Shown here piece by piece: positions 9,234 to 19,040 of a DNA stretch of 64,000 bases. The stretch is from Trichobilharzia regenti (Eukaryota; Platyhelminthes; Trematoda; Strigeidida; Schistosomatidae), in the NCBI GenBank assembly GCA_944472135.2, contig OX235262.1:40289804-40353803 (forward strand), given 5' to 3'. Position 1 is the stretch's first letter. Each line of letters starts with the position of its first letter. Below the pieces are notes generated by a model. The model did not search any database, had not been told where the DNA came from, and saw only the letters and a program-made list of their open reading frames with translations. Made by a program: the position numbers and the translations under genes.

Positions 9234-10456
9234 CCAGCCAGGTGAAGGCTTACGGCGAGCTGTCATCTGAACTGATGTCGACTAGTGGTGTCCGTCAAGG
9301 ATGCCCATCATCCCCTTTTCTATTCAACTTCATCATAGATGTACTAATGGACTTAACCCTAACTCACTTGAGAGACTCAGGGATTGACTTCCTACCAGGG
9401 AATAATCTCGTTGACTTAGAATATGCAGATGATATAGTCCTCCTAGGCGACGACTGTGACAAAATGCAGAGTCTTCTAAACACCTTGAGCCGCAATCTAC
9501 GAATGTTTGGCATGCTATTCGCTCCCGCCAAATGCAAGATGATGTTACAGGACTGGACTACATCGACGCCTAGTTTAAAAATAGGAAGTGAAGTGGTAGA
9601 GCACGTTGACCGCTTCACTTATTTGGGAAGTACCATCAGCCCCAACGGGCTGATCTCTGACGAAATATCAGCACGAATACAAGGGGCTCGTTTCGCATTT
9701 GTTAGTTTACGCCGACTCTGGCGTAGACGAGATGTTCGACTATCGACCAAAGGGCGGGTGTACTGCTCATCAGTCCGCTCCGTCCTCCTTTATGGCCACC
9801 TGTGAGACCTGGCCACTGAGAGTGGAAGACATGAAAAGACTGACTAGCTGTCATGGATCATGGGTGCCTGCGCACTATCTCCCGTGTGAAGTGGTATAAT
9901 AAGGTGAGCAATATTAAGGTTAGGCGTAGAGTTCTAGGTAAACAGGGGAAATCAATCGACGAAGTCGTGAAGTTACAAAGACTGAGATGGTTAGGACATG
10001 TGTTACGTATGCCAAGTCATCGCCTCCCTCGACGAGCAATGTTAGCGGATATAGAGTCAGGCTGGAGAAAAGCTAGCGGCGGTCAAACAAAAACATGGAA
10101 CCAGTCAATGAAATCCACAACAGTTGGTCTAAGCCAGCCACATAGGAAGGTGTAGACTTCCAGGCTGGGGTCCTCAGGACGGTAAAAATCTATGGTTGGA
10201 AACAATTGATGACATGGCTCAAAATCGTTCTCAGTGGCTAGCGCAGATGCATCCACTTCTTGTGACTTATGGTTTCCAATGAAACTGTTTTGTTCTTCGT
10301 TATTACTCCGCCTTTGTCTCACCCCTCTGCTCACTGTCTCTATTATGCTTTTCTTGTACTTTCTTCTCTTGCTTCGCGTGCTACACGGAGTGTGGCGACT
10401 TGAACTGCCGCACATTTGTGCAAAGTTCTATGTCGAAAACAGACAGAGAGACAGAC
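9234..10456 (+). pseudogene. Non-LTR LINE 'L-X', 5'-truncated reverse transcriptase
   Basis: RT palm and C-terminal region of a trematode non-LTR retrotransposon. GVRQGCPSSPFLFNFIID; catalytic LEYADDIVLLGDD; FAPAKCKMMLQDW; HVDRFTYLGSTISPNGL; then, across frameshifts near 9804 and 9870, 'ETWPLRVEDMKRLT', 'LQRLRWLGHVLRMPSHRLPR' and the terminal LPGWGP...DMAQNRSQW block at about 10160-10260. Flanked by AAACACTTTAG at 9223-9233 and 10457-10467, an 11-bp duplication. The insertion fused PLE-4, PLE-1 and LINE frames into a chimeric open frame (8867-9805) that is not a gene. Clade left open (RTE- or CR1-like). Confidence 0.85.
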
Positions 10457-10815
10457 AAACACTTTAGTAACTAATGTGCTTTTATTTAAAACAGTTGACA
10501 TTTTGTGTGATTACATTTCTACACATAACTCTTTCATCCCGTTTCCTATATCTTGTTAAAGGGATTTATTGCTTCCATGTAATAGCAATGTTAGATTCAG
10601 ATTTGAAGGCGGTTGCTTCCATCAGATCGATGGTTTCGCTGTTAGCACATTTGTCGTTTATCGGAAGACTTAATCGCAAATGCACCACTTTATAGAATAT
10701 ATGTTGACGACATTGTAATCAAAAGTGATAAAGCTTGTTCTGCCACCTCAGTTTTAACTCGGATGAATGAAGTTCAGAATAGCATATCACTTATGTGTGT
10801 AGAAGAGGAAGATAA

Positions 10816-10882
10816 TTCCATTATAGATAAGATTTTATTTTGATAAATCACATAGTGTTATACAGAAATATTAACTGATGAC
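10816..10882 (+). repeat. PLE-5 terminal-repeat fragment inside PLE-4
   Basis: 'cattatagataagattttat' and 'gataaatcaca' match the PLE-5 terminal inverted repeats at 30360 and 31472. It splits the PLE-4 RT block between 'EEEDN' and the following LSF/LLSRRP segment. Confidence 0.7.
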
Positions 10883-11295
10883 GTTTACCTTTCCCAGATA
10901 TATTGCTCAGTCGACGGCCTCGTGGATTAATAAAAGGATCTATTTATAGAAAACCCTTCTAGACAGGACACTATCTTAATTATCACAGTTTCTGCTCTAT
11001 TCGGTACAAAAGGACCTTAGTGAGTGAGGTGCCTCCTCAATAAAATCCAACGGATATGCACCGAAGGCACACTTAATGAGGAACAAAGAAAGTTGACACA
11101 AACTCTGGTTAAAAATATTTACCCACAAAAGTACATTAGGAGATAGAGAGTGGTCAGAACACCAAGACCCACTCTCAAACTCGCCTCAAGCTAGCTACCC
11201 AAAATGGGCGACCACAGTTGCTTAGTTACTTAACAAAGATTGAACACTGAGGTTAAAACACCTCAGATACAGTTAAGATCAGGATAAGTCAGAAT

Positions 11296-11640
11296 GTGGA
11301 GACGATATATCCACCTAAGCCCTTAGAACTTGCGAAAAATTATGCTACATATCACTGTATTCACCAGTTTAAATGTACGTGTGGATACGCATACATAGGG
11401 AGGACTCATCGATGTCTGCAAGTAAGGGTTGCCTTCAGAGCATATTCCCAAATGGCTTCAGAAGCAATTAGAATCCCCAGAACCCATTAATTGTGAGAAC
11501 AGACGACCTAGATCCTCTACAGCGAAACACGTTATAGAGACAAGACACATAATTGATATTTACACGTCTTTTAAACCTATCTATAAAACGTGTTTGGGGC
11601 GTATTCTAAAGTTTGTGGAAGCCCTACCTAGCAGTTAGGA
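11296..11640 (+). pseudogene. PLE-4 GIY-YIG endonuclease remnant
   Basis: CIHQFKCTCGYAYIGRTHRC (C-x-C pair plus Y-IG), then in shifted frame 'IPKWLQKQLESPEPINCENR', 'RPRSSTAKHVIETRHIIDIY' and FKPIYKT. Two frames are needed, so it is broken. Sister copies at 27.92-28.28 and 51.25-50.92 kb share the same signature. Confidence 0.75.
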
Positions 11641-12044
11641 AGTTTAAGCCACCCATATGCGTTGAAAAAAAAAACAATTCATCATCACACTAATCCTTTC
11701 TTCGTAAACTTTGTTTTCATACCATAGCAGATGTACTATTACTTCTGTTATTTGCTTTAGTGATCTTCATTGTTAAAACAGCTAGTCCCTTTGATAAATT
11801 TGAATAAGACATTAAGAAGACAAATTTCGCGAGATGATTGTTATTTTGACCTTCATTATGTCCTTTTGACCTGATCCAAGTCTATTTTCTTACCCCTTAA
11901 CTCTTTATTATTTTCATATATATTCCTATGACATGTCTTTGTGTGATCAGATTGTTCGAAATGTGTTGTGCGCATATAGATTACATGATTCAGACAAATT
12001 ACGTCTTCTTAATGCTTTGTCTAAATGAAGGTTTTGTTACAAAG

Positions 12045-12235
12045 ACCGAAATCAGTTAGATAGATCATTGAAAGCAAAGGAGCACCTTTGTTTGAGACTC
12101 TGAAGCAGTAGACAATCACTACCATGTCAGGTATGGAACCCGAGACCTTCAGGTTATTAGAACAAGCTCGTTGACCATTAATCCATTTAGACTACAATTC
12201 AATGACCCGTGAATTCTAACTTCGTCAATTAATGA
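12045..12235 (-). repeat. SINE family B, decayed minus-strand copy
   Basis: Family order in reverse: 'aaatcagttagatagatcat', 'tttgagactctgaagcagta', 'gaacccgagaccttcaggtt' (B-box complement), 'gaccattaatcc', 'ccgtgaattctaacttcg'. Confidence 0.6.
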
Positions 12236-12244
12236 ACCTTCTCT

Positions 12245-12445
12245 ATATAAGTTATATTGGTTCAACTTATGAGCACTTTCTACTTAGTTTGGAGTCTATT
12301 GTCAACTGATATTATGTAATATTTACAAATATGTCAGAATTCTTCTGTATATAAATTTGGTTAATTTTTCAAGCTGTACGCAGATGATGAGAAGCTGATG
12401 AGATGAACGATGGTACCATCTTATGGTTCATAAATTTTACTGTTT
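12245..12445 (+). mobile_element. PLE-1 3' UTR fragment
   Basis: Same trailer as 7.8-8.0 and 61.5-61.76 kb: 'gagcactttctacttagttt', 'atttacaaatatgtcagaat', then 'gctgtacgcagatgatgaga', 'gatggtacc'. Confidence 0.65.
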
Positions 12446-12529
12446 TGCTTTATTCAAATTCATAAAGGGCAATAGATGTATGTAGAACATTCCTATAGGC
12501 TAGAATTCATCTGCTAATGGATTTTTTCC

Positions 12530-12690
12530 CAGTAGGTGGTGAATGGTCAACAAGGTTGCCTCACAGATTCTGAGTTCCATTCTTGGTAGTGGGACTACAG
12601 GTACATACTACCGATGAGTGCTGTACAAGGATGTAAAAACTATCCCCTTCTACATGGTGTTTTCCATTAATTTTCCAACTTATGTCAGTA
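12530..12690 (+). repeat. SINE family B, highly decayed plus copy
   Basis: 'cccagtaggtggtgaatggt', 'catactaccgatgagtgctg', 'gtgttttccattaattttcc' and 'taacttatgtcagtaggt'-like blocks follow the family B order, with many changes. Confidence 0.4.
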
Positions 12691-12737
12691 GGTGATCTAA
12701 CTTATTATTATTGTTCACAATCATATCACTTATAATC

Positions 12738-13370
12738 AAGCTTTGTCAGTTAAAGGATCAGTCCTGTGGAGCCTTTAAATCAAAACAATTAAGTTTATAT
12801 AATACTCTGCCTGCAATGATTGTCAGGTCAAATACATACGTCAAACTAGTAGAACAGGGGCAGTCAGCCAGACTAGCTGAACATAAAAACCTGACAAAAT
12901 CTAGATTGGTTGACACAAATAAGATAAGAAATCTAGAGAAGAGTTCAGCTATAGCACTACACTACACTACACGCAGTTACACACAACCACATAATAGGAT
13001 GGATGGGATGGGATGACAGTTTTAAAATCTAATGTCACAGGGTGGAGGGAGAGATTGATAACAGAAGCTTTATCTATCGAATTAACTGCAAACACGTGTA
13101 ATAGGAATGATTCAACACTTGTCCACCCAGATATCTGGAAATTTCTACTACCCCAATGACGACAAATAGGAGAGGATAGAGGAAACTATAAAACTCAAGT
13201 TTCGAAGTCGTGTGATTACAATTGATGAGATGATTATGAACAATAATAGATTTTGTTCGAAACATTGTCATCCAGTAAATAATACTGTTTCGTCACTGTG
13301 TGAAACATCTAATAAACAAACTATTATGGAATTACTTACCACCACAGTCCTTGTAAACCAACACTTGAAT
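12738..13370 (+). mobile_element. PLE-5 3' portion
   Basis: Over about 590 bp it is nearly identical to 25713-26285. In shifted frames it reads a GIY-YIG-like remnant ('QTSRTGAIRLAEHKNL' in the sister copy; here QSARLAEHKNLTKSRLVDTN) and a C-terminal stretch 'WRERLITEALSIELTANT'. A short CA/CT repeat difference and a few indels separate the copies. Confidence 0.7.
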
Positions 13371-13402
13371 TTATATATATTTTTTAGTAAATAAGCACTT
13401 AC

Positions 13403-13489
13403 CAACCAACGTTTCAAAGTAAGCGGATTAATATTGAATTCGGCAACTAATCCCAATTCACTATACATGTGCTCAAGTAATGCCAGCAT
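13403..13489 (-). CDS. PDE9A-like: PDE9-type cGMP phosphodiesterase exon (start of catalytic domain)
   Basis: Last recognisable exon of the host gene in this window, 29 codons, phase 0 at both ends. On the minus strand 'ttttag' precedes ATGCTGGCATTAC and the exon ends GTTGGTTG before gtaagt. It encodes MLALLEHMYSELGLVAEFNI then NPLTLKRWL. This matches the first helices of the PDE9 catalytic domain (human family pattern LEHMYHDLGL...INPVTLRRW). PDE9 hydrolyses cGMP with high affinity. The exons with the HNFRH-type and HD metal-binding residues should follow at lower coordinates, but I do not find them at 1-13402. The next intron therefore probably exceeds 13 kb, or the gene is interrupted. The flanking introns are filled with retroelements. 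Identification rests on remembered family sequence. Confidence 0.88.
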
Positions 13490-13664
13490 CTAAAAATATT
13501 TTAAAAAATAAAGTTACAGTTGTAAACCCAACTTCTAAAAATTAATTCTGCTTTCCATTAGTCACTGACTTCAAGAGAAATATTCTAAATGTCCTGAAGC
13601 TCTACTAAGAAGTGGTGACTGGTATAGTTCAATATGTCAGATGCATGGACAAATACTCAACACA

Positions 13665-14312
13665 GTTATTACTTATAATAATAGCTTTATTCCAAACAGT
13701 ACAAATATGGAATTTTCAGTATGTAATACAGTATTGCATTTAATCTTCTTATTATAGGGCAATAATTAAAATAGAGCGTTTACATTGTTAATAGTTTACA
13801 TTAATGACATTGTACAATAAGAAGTGAATACAAAATTAAATCAAGTGAATATTAGCGAAAAGTTTAGAATGAGAACAACAAGAAAATGCCGTTTACTTAG
13901 AGTTCTTCAGTAGGTTGGTAACTTCCTGTCTTACACTTCTCTCATTATATAGAATGTGTGCTAAATAAGGTATCATAGAGTTCTTGTACTTAGTTGTCTG
14001 AGCATACAATCTTCTGTAGTTGCTTCCACTTATAGCCGATGAAATGCAGGGAGAGAGTTGTGTGTGGAGAGGGTGTTCAGCGTCTGACAGGATAATATTT
14101 GCTAATTTCTTGCAAGAATCCAAATGTCTATCTACAATAGTACGAGCGAGTTGGTTTAGCAACACCCCACTCGCCCTAATGACGGCTTTTAGTGCCCTAC
14201 GCAGTATAACAAAATGTTTTTAAGTAGCCCCGAAAAGATTCAGGGGGAGCAGTAAAGAAGTACAGGCAGAACACAAGAATTAAGAAACGGTAACAGTACA
14301 AACGAAATAATA
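13665..14312 (-). pseudogene. Non-LTR LINE 'L-D', copy 2 (C-terminus and 3' UTR)
   Basis: Minus-strand frame 14165-13893 reads 'LARTIVDRHLDSCKKLANII', 'LSDAEHPLHTQLSPCISSAI' and 'YRRLYAQTTKYKNSMIPYLA', the C-terminal tail style of trematode non-LTR elements. The 3' UTR runs to 13665 and ends CTGAAAATTCCATATTTGTA ... TGGAATAAAGCT. That end is shared with SINE D. 5'-truncated. A SINE D copy abuts it at 14315. Confidence 0.65.
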
Positions 14313-14314
14313 CT

Positions 14315-14513
14315 TATTTTATTTTTTTATTTTTTATTTACAGCTTGATTCCACACTGTATTTTTGATACAAGTATGGAATTTTCAGCATGGATATCGGT
14401 AGCCCAAATTTTGCAGGCCGACCATAGATATCAGGTGTGCGCCGGCGTGGGCTCGAACCCCGGACCATGTGCATGGTCGGCGAGAGTCCTAACCACTGTG
14501 CCACCGACGCATA
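14315..14513 (-). repeat. SINE family D copy
   Basis: Read on the minus strand: GCGTCGGTGGCACAGTGGTT (tRNA-Gly-like start with A-box), B-box GGTTCGAGCCC, body 'gatatctatggtcggcctgc', tail 'ctgaaaattccatacttgta' to 'ggaatcaagctgtaaat' and A/T-rich end. Open frames over it on either strand are shadows that recur with every copy. Confidence 0.85.
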
Positions 14514-14814
14514 GAACGTCAAATGTAACGATGGTATGTAGAATTCAGTAGGTCCTGACAAAGTAACTGAATGGTATATATGTTCACATTGTAACCAGAA
14601 AGTCTTGATTTTAAAATACCGGACATTATTAGTTGACGACAAAACATGTGTGCAGTACTCCTTTGTTTTCTGTCAGTCCCTAAAACGTTAGTATTCTTAA
14701 AAGAGGATACTTATTTGCGGGCTGTGAACTAAATTTTTTATTTGTTTTCTATCGATGAAAGTATACGATTCTTCCGGGTATGATATATTTACATTGTACA
14801 TCTTTCACGCCTCA

Positions 14815-15185
14815 TCAAAAGGACTTCTAACGGGGTTCAGACATTTGTTTAAAGCTGGCTTCACAGCATGCTGAATATCAGATGACTTTCCGGAAGGGAT
14901 TAGCAACAAGAAATTCCGGGGACAAACCAACCAAGAATACGCAGAAGGAAACAGAGACGGGTCAAACACATGCTGAGCAAACCAGTAATAAGTAAAATCG
15001 GGCTCCAGGACATCGATTGGCATCTGAAAAGGGAACAACGAGTTGGGCTTGTGTTCGGAGGTAGGTGAGAACTTGTGAGCAATCGTAGAGCTGAATAAAG
15101 GCGACTCCAGAAAAGAAGGATGAAATGGAAATGTGTTATTGAAGCCGCATGTTCCGCTCGGAACCTAAGGAAGTAATAATAACAA
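14815..15185 (+). pseudogene. RTE LINE 3' fragment
   Basis: C-terminal RTE coding in several frames (compare 'NSCLR-ILKIRWP', 'ERTNQ-P...IRRRKW-WIGHTLR'), then the 3' tail 'gaagccgcatgttccgctcg' with 'gaacctaagg' and (AAT)n. The tail is the hairpin-bearing RTE end also seen at 16.2, 56.1, 58.5 and 59.9 kb. Confidence 0.65.
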
Positions 15186-15214
15186 TGTCACATATCCTAT
15201 TTCTTCCCAGCTTT

Positions 15215-16255
15215 TGATTGAGATTAACCTATGACAGTTCTGACAGTGAAGTAATTTGGAAATTACTTCAACACTACAGAGCCCCACAAACCTTTATCAA
15301 CCTTATTCGATACATCAAGTCATTCACAAAAGAAAATTCAGGGATGACACTGAAGTAAAGACAAAAGAAACACAAGGCTGCCTACAATCACCGATAATAT
15401 TTCCATTATGGTGCACTAGATTATGAGCCAGACTGTGCGTCGGGAACGAGAATACAGGGATACGTTGGATAAATAGGAAGACTCTATAAAATCCGGATTT
15501 CCCGGATGATTGATGCCTAATATCACACAAACTGTAAGACTTACAGGTGAAAACTAACAAGTTGGAAAAAGAGACGGGCAGAGGTAATGAAAATAATCAA
15601 CCAGCAACAGTCAGCCCCGGTCACCACCAAATTTAAAAGAAATCACCTCCTCCACTTATCTAGATGGTATCATTTCAACTACAGGCGACAGCATGAATGA
15701 GGGTTTCAAAATCAAATAGGGTCGGAAAGGTAAGATAGACCTTCATCACTCTAAAATCAGTTTGGAAGTCTTCTGTACTCAATATAAACAACGACATTCC
15801 GATTTTCAACATCAATGTTCAGTCAGTTCTTCTATATGGGTCACAAACTTAACATGTGCATCACGAAAAGCATTTCTAAAGAGTTGCAGACCTACCTTCT
15901 CTGACTCCAGGCTGAAGATAAGATGGCCAGAAAGAGTCAGCAACGAGAAACCCTGAGGATGGCCCAACCAAGAACTGATCGCCTAAGAAGTAAGCCGAGG
16001 TGAATGGAGGTGGACTGGATACACCCTAAGGAGACCGTCAGCGGACATCACGCAACAGGGTGTCGAGGGGAAGCTCACTGAGAACAGACCAGTGAAAAAT
16101 CCAACGCTGACATGGAGGAAGTCTTATGAGGAGGTAATGAAGGCCTATAGGCAATAGTGGGGCCAGCTAAAGAGGACTGCAAAGAATAGAACGAAGTGGA
16201 GATATATTTCTGAAGCCCTATGTTCCGCTCAGAATGGTTGTAATAATAATTTCCG
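15215..16255 (+). pseudogene. RTE LINE (SR2/SjR2-like) RT fragment to 3' end
   Basis: Frame fragments in RTE order: 'WKLLQHYRAPQTFINLIRYI' (15245-15310), 'ITSSTYLDGIISTTGDS' (FTYLGSI-type block, about 15645-15690), 'QFLLYGSQT' (LLYGSET block, about 15820-15850), 'KIRWPERVSNEKP' (about 15915-15955), GHTLR-like block, RGRPKLTWR-like block near 16095-16125, and tail 'gaagccctatgttccgctc' at about 16225. Frameshifts and stops throughout. Part of the fingers/palm (GVRQGC...YADD) is deleted or unreadable. Confidence 0.75.
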
Positions 16256-16554
16256 CCTGTAAGATTAGTGCAAATTATTTAAAGATTGAGTTGTTCACAC
16301 AAACAAATATAAGTCTCCAGCCATCGACGATCACTATTAAGAAATTTGTTGTACAAGGTCATTTAGTTACAGGGGCCAAATAATTTTAGCATGTATTGTT
16401 CCTCTGAGCTTGATGGTTTAACTGATAAAATTGCTTATCATCCTGGATAACATTTTTAGCTTTAACTCCAGTTTGAAGGACACATTAGCGCCAAAAACAT
16501 CCATCTAGACTACAAATCGTTCCCAGTGTGTCGAAATTTCATACAACATTGAAG
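16256..16554. other. Unassigned interval
   Basis: I see nothing recognisable, except a faint match near 16400-16520 to the terminal repeat of PLE-3 ('gagcttgatggtt', 'cctggataacatttttagc'). Confidence 0.35.
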
Positions 16555-16690
16555 TCAAACCCTGGTGGTGGTGCTGTTGAAGAGACCCAAAATAGTATAG
16601 AAAATTCCTCCAATACTTCTCGGTCTTTCAGAGGTTCTCTTACTGACATCAGTTTGTGACCACACTAAAAAATCAACAAAACTTACAAAC
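16555..16690 (+). repeat. SINE family B 3' half
   Basis: 'gctgttgaagagacccaaaa' followed by 'ccaatacttctcggtctttc' and 'ttactgacatcagtttgtga' follow the ribozyme and 3' end order of family B; decayed. Confidence 0.5.
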
Positions 16691-16909
16691 GAATAATATG
16701 GGTGCCTATTAGCTTAAGTATATCCATCTTCATTCAATCAGAGGTGCGTATTCTGAATAAATGAAGATCCTAGTGACTTACACTTGACAGATGTGAAGTC
16801 TTTACCGTTAAATTAACCATGAAAAACAATTATTTAACTGCTAAGATAAAATTTCATTTCATGCTGCAAAAACACTGATTTCGAGATTGATCACGAAGCG
16901 ACTTCAATT

Positions 16910-17110
16910 AGAGAACTATTGAAAAACCACGGAGTTCTGGACAGCTACCTCACCCTCGTCTGGGATACTTCAGAAGTATGCTTCCTTGATCCCAAAGGGT
17001 TGTTCGAACCTGGAACCTTCATTTTTTAGGTGAATCCGTCAACTATTCAGCTACTAAGACACAGGATCAAAGTGCTTATCAGTTCTGACTACCAATAATT
17101 TGCCACATGT
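16910..17110 (-). repeat. SINE family B, minus copy
   Basis: In reverse order: 'aattagagaactattgaaaa', 'gttctggacagctacctcac', 'gggatacttcagaagtatgc', 'ggttgttcgaacctggaacc' (B-box complement) and 'actattcagctactaagaca' (A-box complement). Confidence 0.6.
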
Positions 17111-17248
17111 AGCGCCGCAGCCAGTCGGTCTAACTGGATAGGTATTTTTCTCCATACCCAACTTGATAGACTCCGCTGGTGATAACCAAAACATTGAGGT
17201 TATTTCAGTTGTTTCTACTAACATCTATTTTATAATCTCTTGCAATCC

Positions 17249-17249
<1 letters not shown>

Positions 17250-17286
<37 letters not shown>
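17250..17286. repeat. (TA)n microsatellite
   Basis: An uninterrupted TA run of about 37 nt, just outside a PDE9 exon. Confidence 0.95.
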
Positions 17287-17288
<2 letters not shown>

Positions 17289-17320
17289 AAGATAAAGATT
17301 GAGGTTTCGCAGATTCTTAC

Positions 17321-17395
17321 CTCATTTGGTTCCCAGTGCCAAATATCAAATGTTGGCTTCTTTAAAAAGTCAATAGTTGATTCGGTGAGTGTATA
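17321..17395 (-). CDS. PDE9A-like: PDE9-type phosphodiesterase exon (pre-catalytic linker)
   Basis: 25 codons, phase 0 at both ends. Acceptor 'ttaatag' precedes TATACACTCACC. The exon ends AATGAG before the donor gtaaga. It encodes YTLTESTIDFLKKPTFDIWH followed by WEPNE. This matches the segment just before the PDE9 catalytic core (family pattern YLLSPETIEALRKPTFDVW and WEPNE), and it joins directly to the MLALLEHMY exon at 13489. A (TA)n tract and SINE B copies flank it. Confidence 0.9.
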
Positions 17396-17519
17396 CTATT
17401 AATAAACAGGGAAAACACAACAAACGAAGGTGAGATCACGTTAACAAAAACTTTAAAAGACAAGATTCCTTTACCATATAAATTTACGAAAAACGTTAAA
17501 ATTAACAGATAACCTTTGT

Positions 17520-17830
17520 CAAGTATTGGTTTGCAGGGATTTGATTGGCTACAGGTTTAATCACGAGATAAAATCACTTACAGGGCCACTGTAAATCTGA
17601 GAGTATTGGAGGGGGGCGTTTGCTCTTAGTCTGGGACTCCTCAGAAGTACGCACCTGCTGCGGTTGCTGGAGGTTGCTTTCAGTGGCTGAATGGTCTATG
17701 AGCTCACCTTCTGACCGGAGTGTCTTGAGTTTGAACCCTATTGGGTGGTTACTGATGAAGAGTCCCAAACTAGGACGAATCAGTTGTCCAGTACACCCAG
17801 ATTACTTTTGGTTAAATATTAGGTAGTAAG
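17520..17830. repeat. SINE family B fold-back unit
   Basis: Minus-sense arm 17530-17665 ('cagggatttgattggctaca', 'gggactcctcagaagtacgc'), then a plus-sense tRNA-like centre (17680-17745: 'cagtggctgaatggtctatg', 'gagtttgaaccct'), then a plus-sense ribozyme arm (17745-17800: ACTG, ATGAAGA, 'gtcccaaactaggac', GAAT). The minus arm retains CTGAGGA but not GAAA. Confidence 0.65.
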
Positions 17831-17834
17831 TAAC

Positions 17835-18100
17835 TAGTGTCAGTAGTCTACTCCTTCTTCTGGTGCAGACTGTATTCTGTCAGGGAATTTTGAAATGTGG
17901 CCACCATACTAGGCGGCTCTGAATCACAATACACCTTAAATCCCTGTTAGATAGTTGGAGGTAATCAGCAGCCGAAAGCGTTGTCTGAACTGGATTTCGT
18001 GCTTGTTTGCACTCACCGGTGAGCAAGGCATGTTCACAATCGTTGAAGGAATTCATGCCCTTCTGAGATCCACACAGTCTGTTGCATAATCCAGTTCTCA
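17835..18100. repeat. SINE family C copy (leader plus antisense ribozyme arm)
   Basis: The leader 'tggtgcagactgtattctgt' and 'gaaatgtggccaccatact' matches 38.55 kb. It is followed by an antisense block whose complement reads GTGC-AAACAA-GCAC-GAAA, the family C stem II and second core, at about 17990-18015. The antisense tRNA-like end ('tcatgcccttctgagatcc') follows. Confidence 0.5.
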
Positions 18101-18444
18101 TCAATCAGAAATATCATCATTGATAGGAAGCAGCTTTGTCCTAATCATGCCCATATTGAGAGGACTAAATGTTTATGAATCCAAAACTTATTTTGTAATG
18201 CCTCCATTTTTCATCGCCTTTGGATAATTGCAAGCAGAACTATTTAAGAAGTTTATATGAAATCTGTTAGTCCAGTGAAAATACAATGAATTTTTTTACA
18301 TCGTCTATTGTCGAAGTCCATACTTCTACAAAGTGGACTTAAAGAACACAGCCTAACATTCTTTTTCTACAATGATAGTATCAACATTTGAAATATTTAT
18401 GTAACCTTCCGGGTAATATCAATCCTGAATATCACTATTTTTAT

Positions 18445-18640
18445 TTATTTCCCAAGTTCGTGGTGGAACACAAGGTTTTAAAGGCACATCTTCATTGCAC
18501 TTGACCCTCTGCCATCGCTCTCAACTGGCTCTATGACTGGCTACTAGCTTTCATAGCCTCCTTATATGAACTACATGGTGTTCATTTCGCCGATTTCTAT
18601 CCGGGTCCAATGGAGGGTATGGTCCAGAATATCAGTATTA
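18445..18640 (-). pseudogene. RTE LINE 3' terminal fragment
   Basis: Complement of the RTE tail ('gtggaacacaaggttttaaa') and of the last C-terminal codons. Decayed. Confidence 0.5.
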
Positions 18641-18679
18641 TAAATAATATCAAAAATATGTTATAATACTGCCATGAAA

Positions 18680-18915
18680 AAATGAGTCAGTGGTTCACCG
18701 TTAAAATACTCACCAACCACTCCCCATGTGGTCCTGGATTCGATTCACTGCCGACGCGCTTTTGAATCTCATTCAATAAGTATTAAGCCAAGTAAAATAG
18801 AGAAGGTTGAGCGTTAAGCTAGCGAATTCACATTTTTTTTTAAATGATCAACACCACTACTTGTGAGGCTTTAAAGCTCAAGCTCGAAGACCCGTGTTCC
18901 ACTCGGAATACAAAG
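18680..18915 (+). repeat. SINE family E copy
   Basis: tRNA-like head 'gtcagtggttcaccgttaaa' with B-box-like 'ggattcgattcac', body 'agtaaaatagagaaggttga', tail 'gaagacccgtgttccactcg' and 'gaatacaaagg'. Confidence 0.65.
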
Positions 18916-18952
18916 GAATTTAAAAAAACCATCATTAAACTGATTAACTAAC

Positions 18953-19040
18953 CTTTTCAAAAACCGGTAAATTTTGCATTTCTACAATTTTGACACCATT
19001 ACTGCTCATTCGAAGATTCCCTGGATAGTTACGTTCAGCG
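18953..19040 (-). CDS. PDE9A-like: PDE9-type phosphodiesterase exon (linker after coiled coil)
   Basis: 88 nt. It begins with one base that completes a Ser codon from the upstream exon and ends in phase 0. Acceptor 'atatag', donor AAAAG|gttagt. It encodes AERNYPGNLRMSSNGVKIVE followed by MQNLPVFEK, and joins to YTLTES in the next exon. The residue before the junction corresponds to the PTYPK|Y boundary in the PDE9 family. The body of this exon is only weakly conserved with vertebrate PDE9, so the match is carried mainly by phase and position. Confidence 0.75.

Larger units (their letters stand above)
9016..12030 (+). mobile_element. PLE-4 copy with a nested LINE and a PLE-5 fragment
   Basis: Penelope-like element aligned by eye with the inverted copy at 53.3-48.5 kb. 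9020-9233: RT entry ('LSTKTHKPNNPLRPST', compare PKTHKPNKPLRPIL; then MYSFNVNTL). Interrupted by LINE L-X (9234-10456). 10468-10815: RT palm in broken frames (YVDDIVIKSDKACSATSVL). Interrupted by a PLE-5 end (10816-10882). Then RRPRGL-KGSIYRKPF, linker and endonuclease to 11640, and a 3' UTR to about 12030 that matches 48545-48813 in reverse. Confidence 0.8.

Noticed and set aside
8867..9805. A 312-codon open frame with RT motifs as a single gene
   Set aside because: It crosses three element boundaries with two target-site duplications; only the part after 9234 is LINE coding.
14334..14642. A 102-codon minus-strand open frame (VAQWLGLSPTMHMVRG...) that recurs at 39.6 and 52.3 kb
   Set aside because: It is the translation of SINE D, and the recurrence is due to the repeat, not to a conserved protein.
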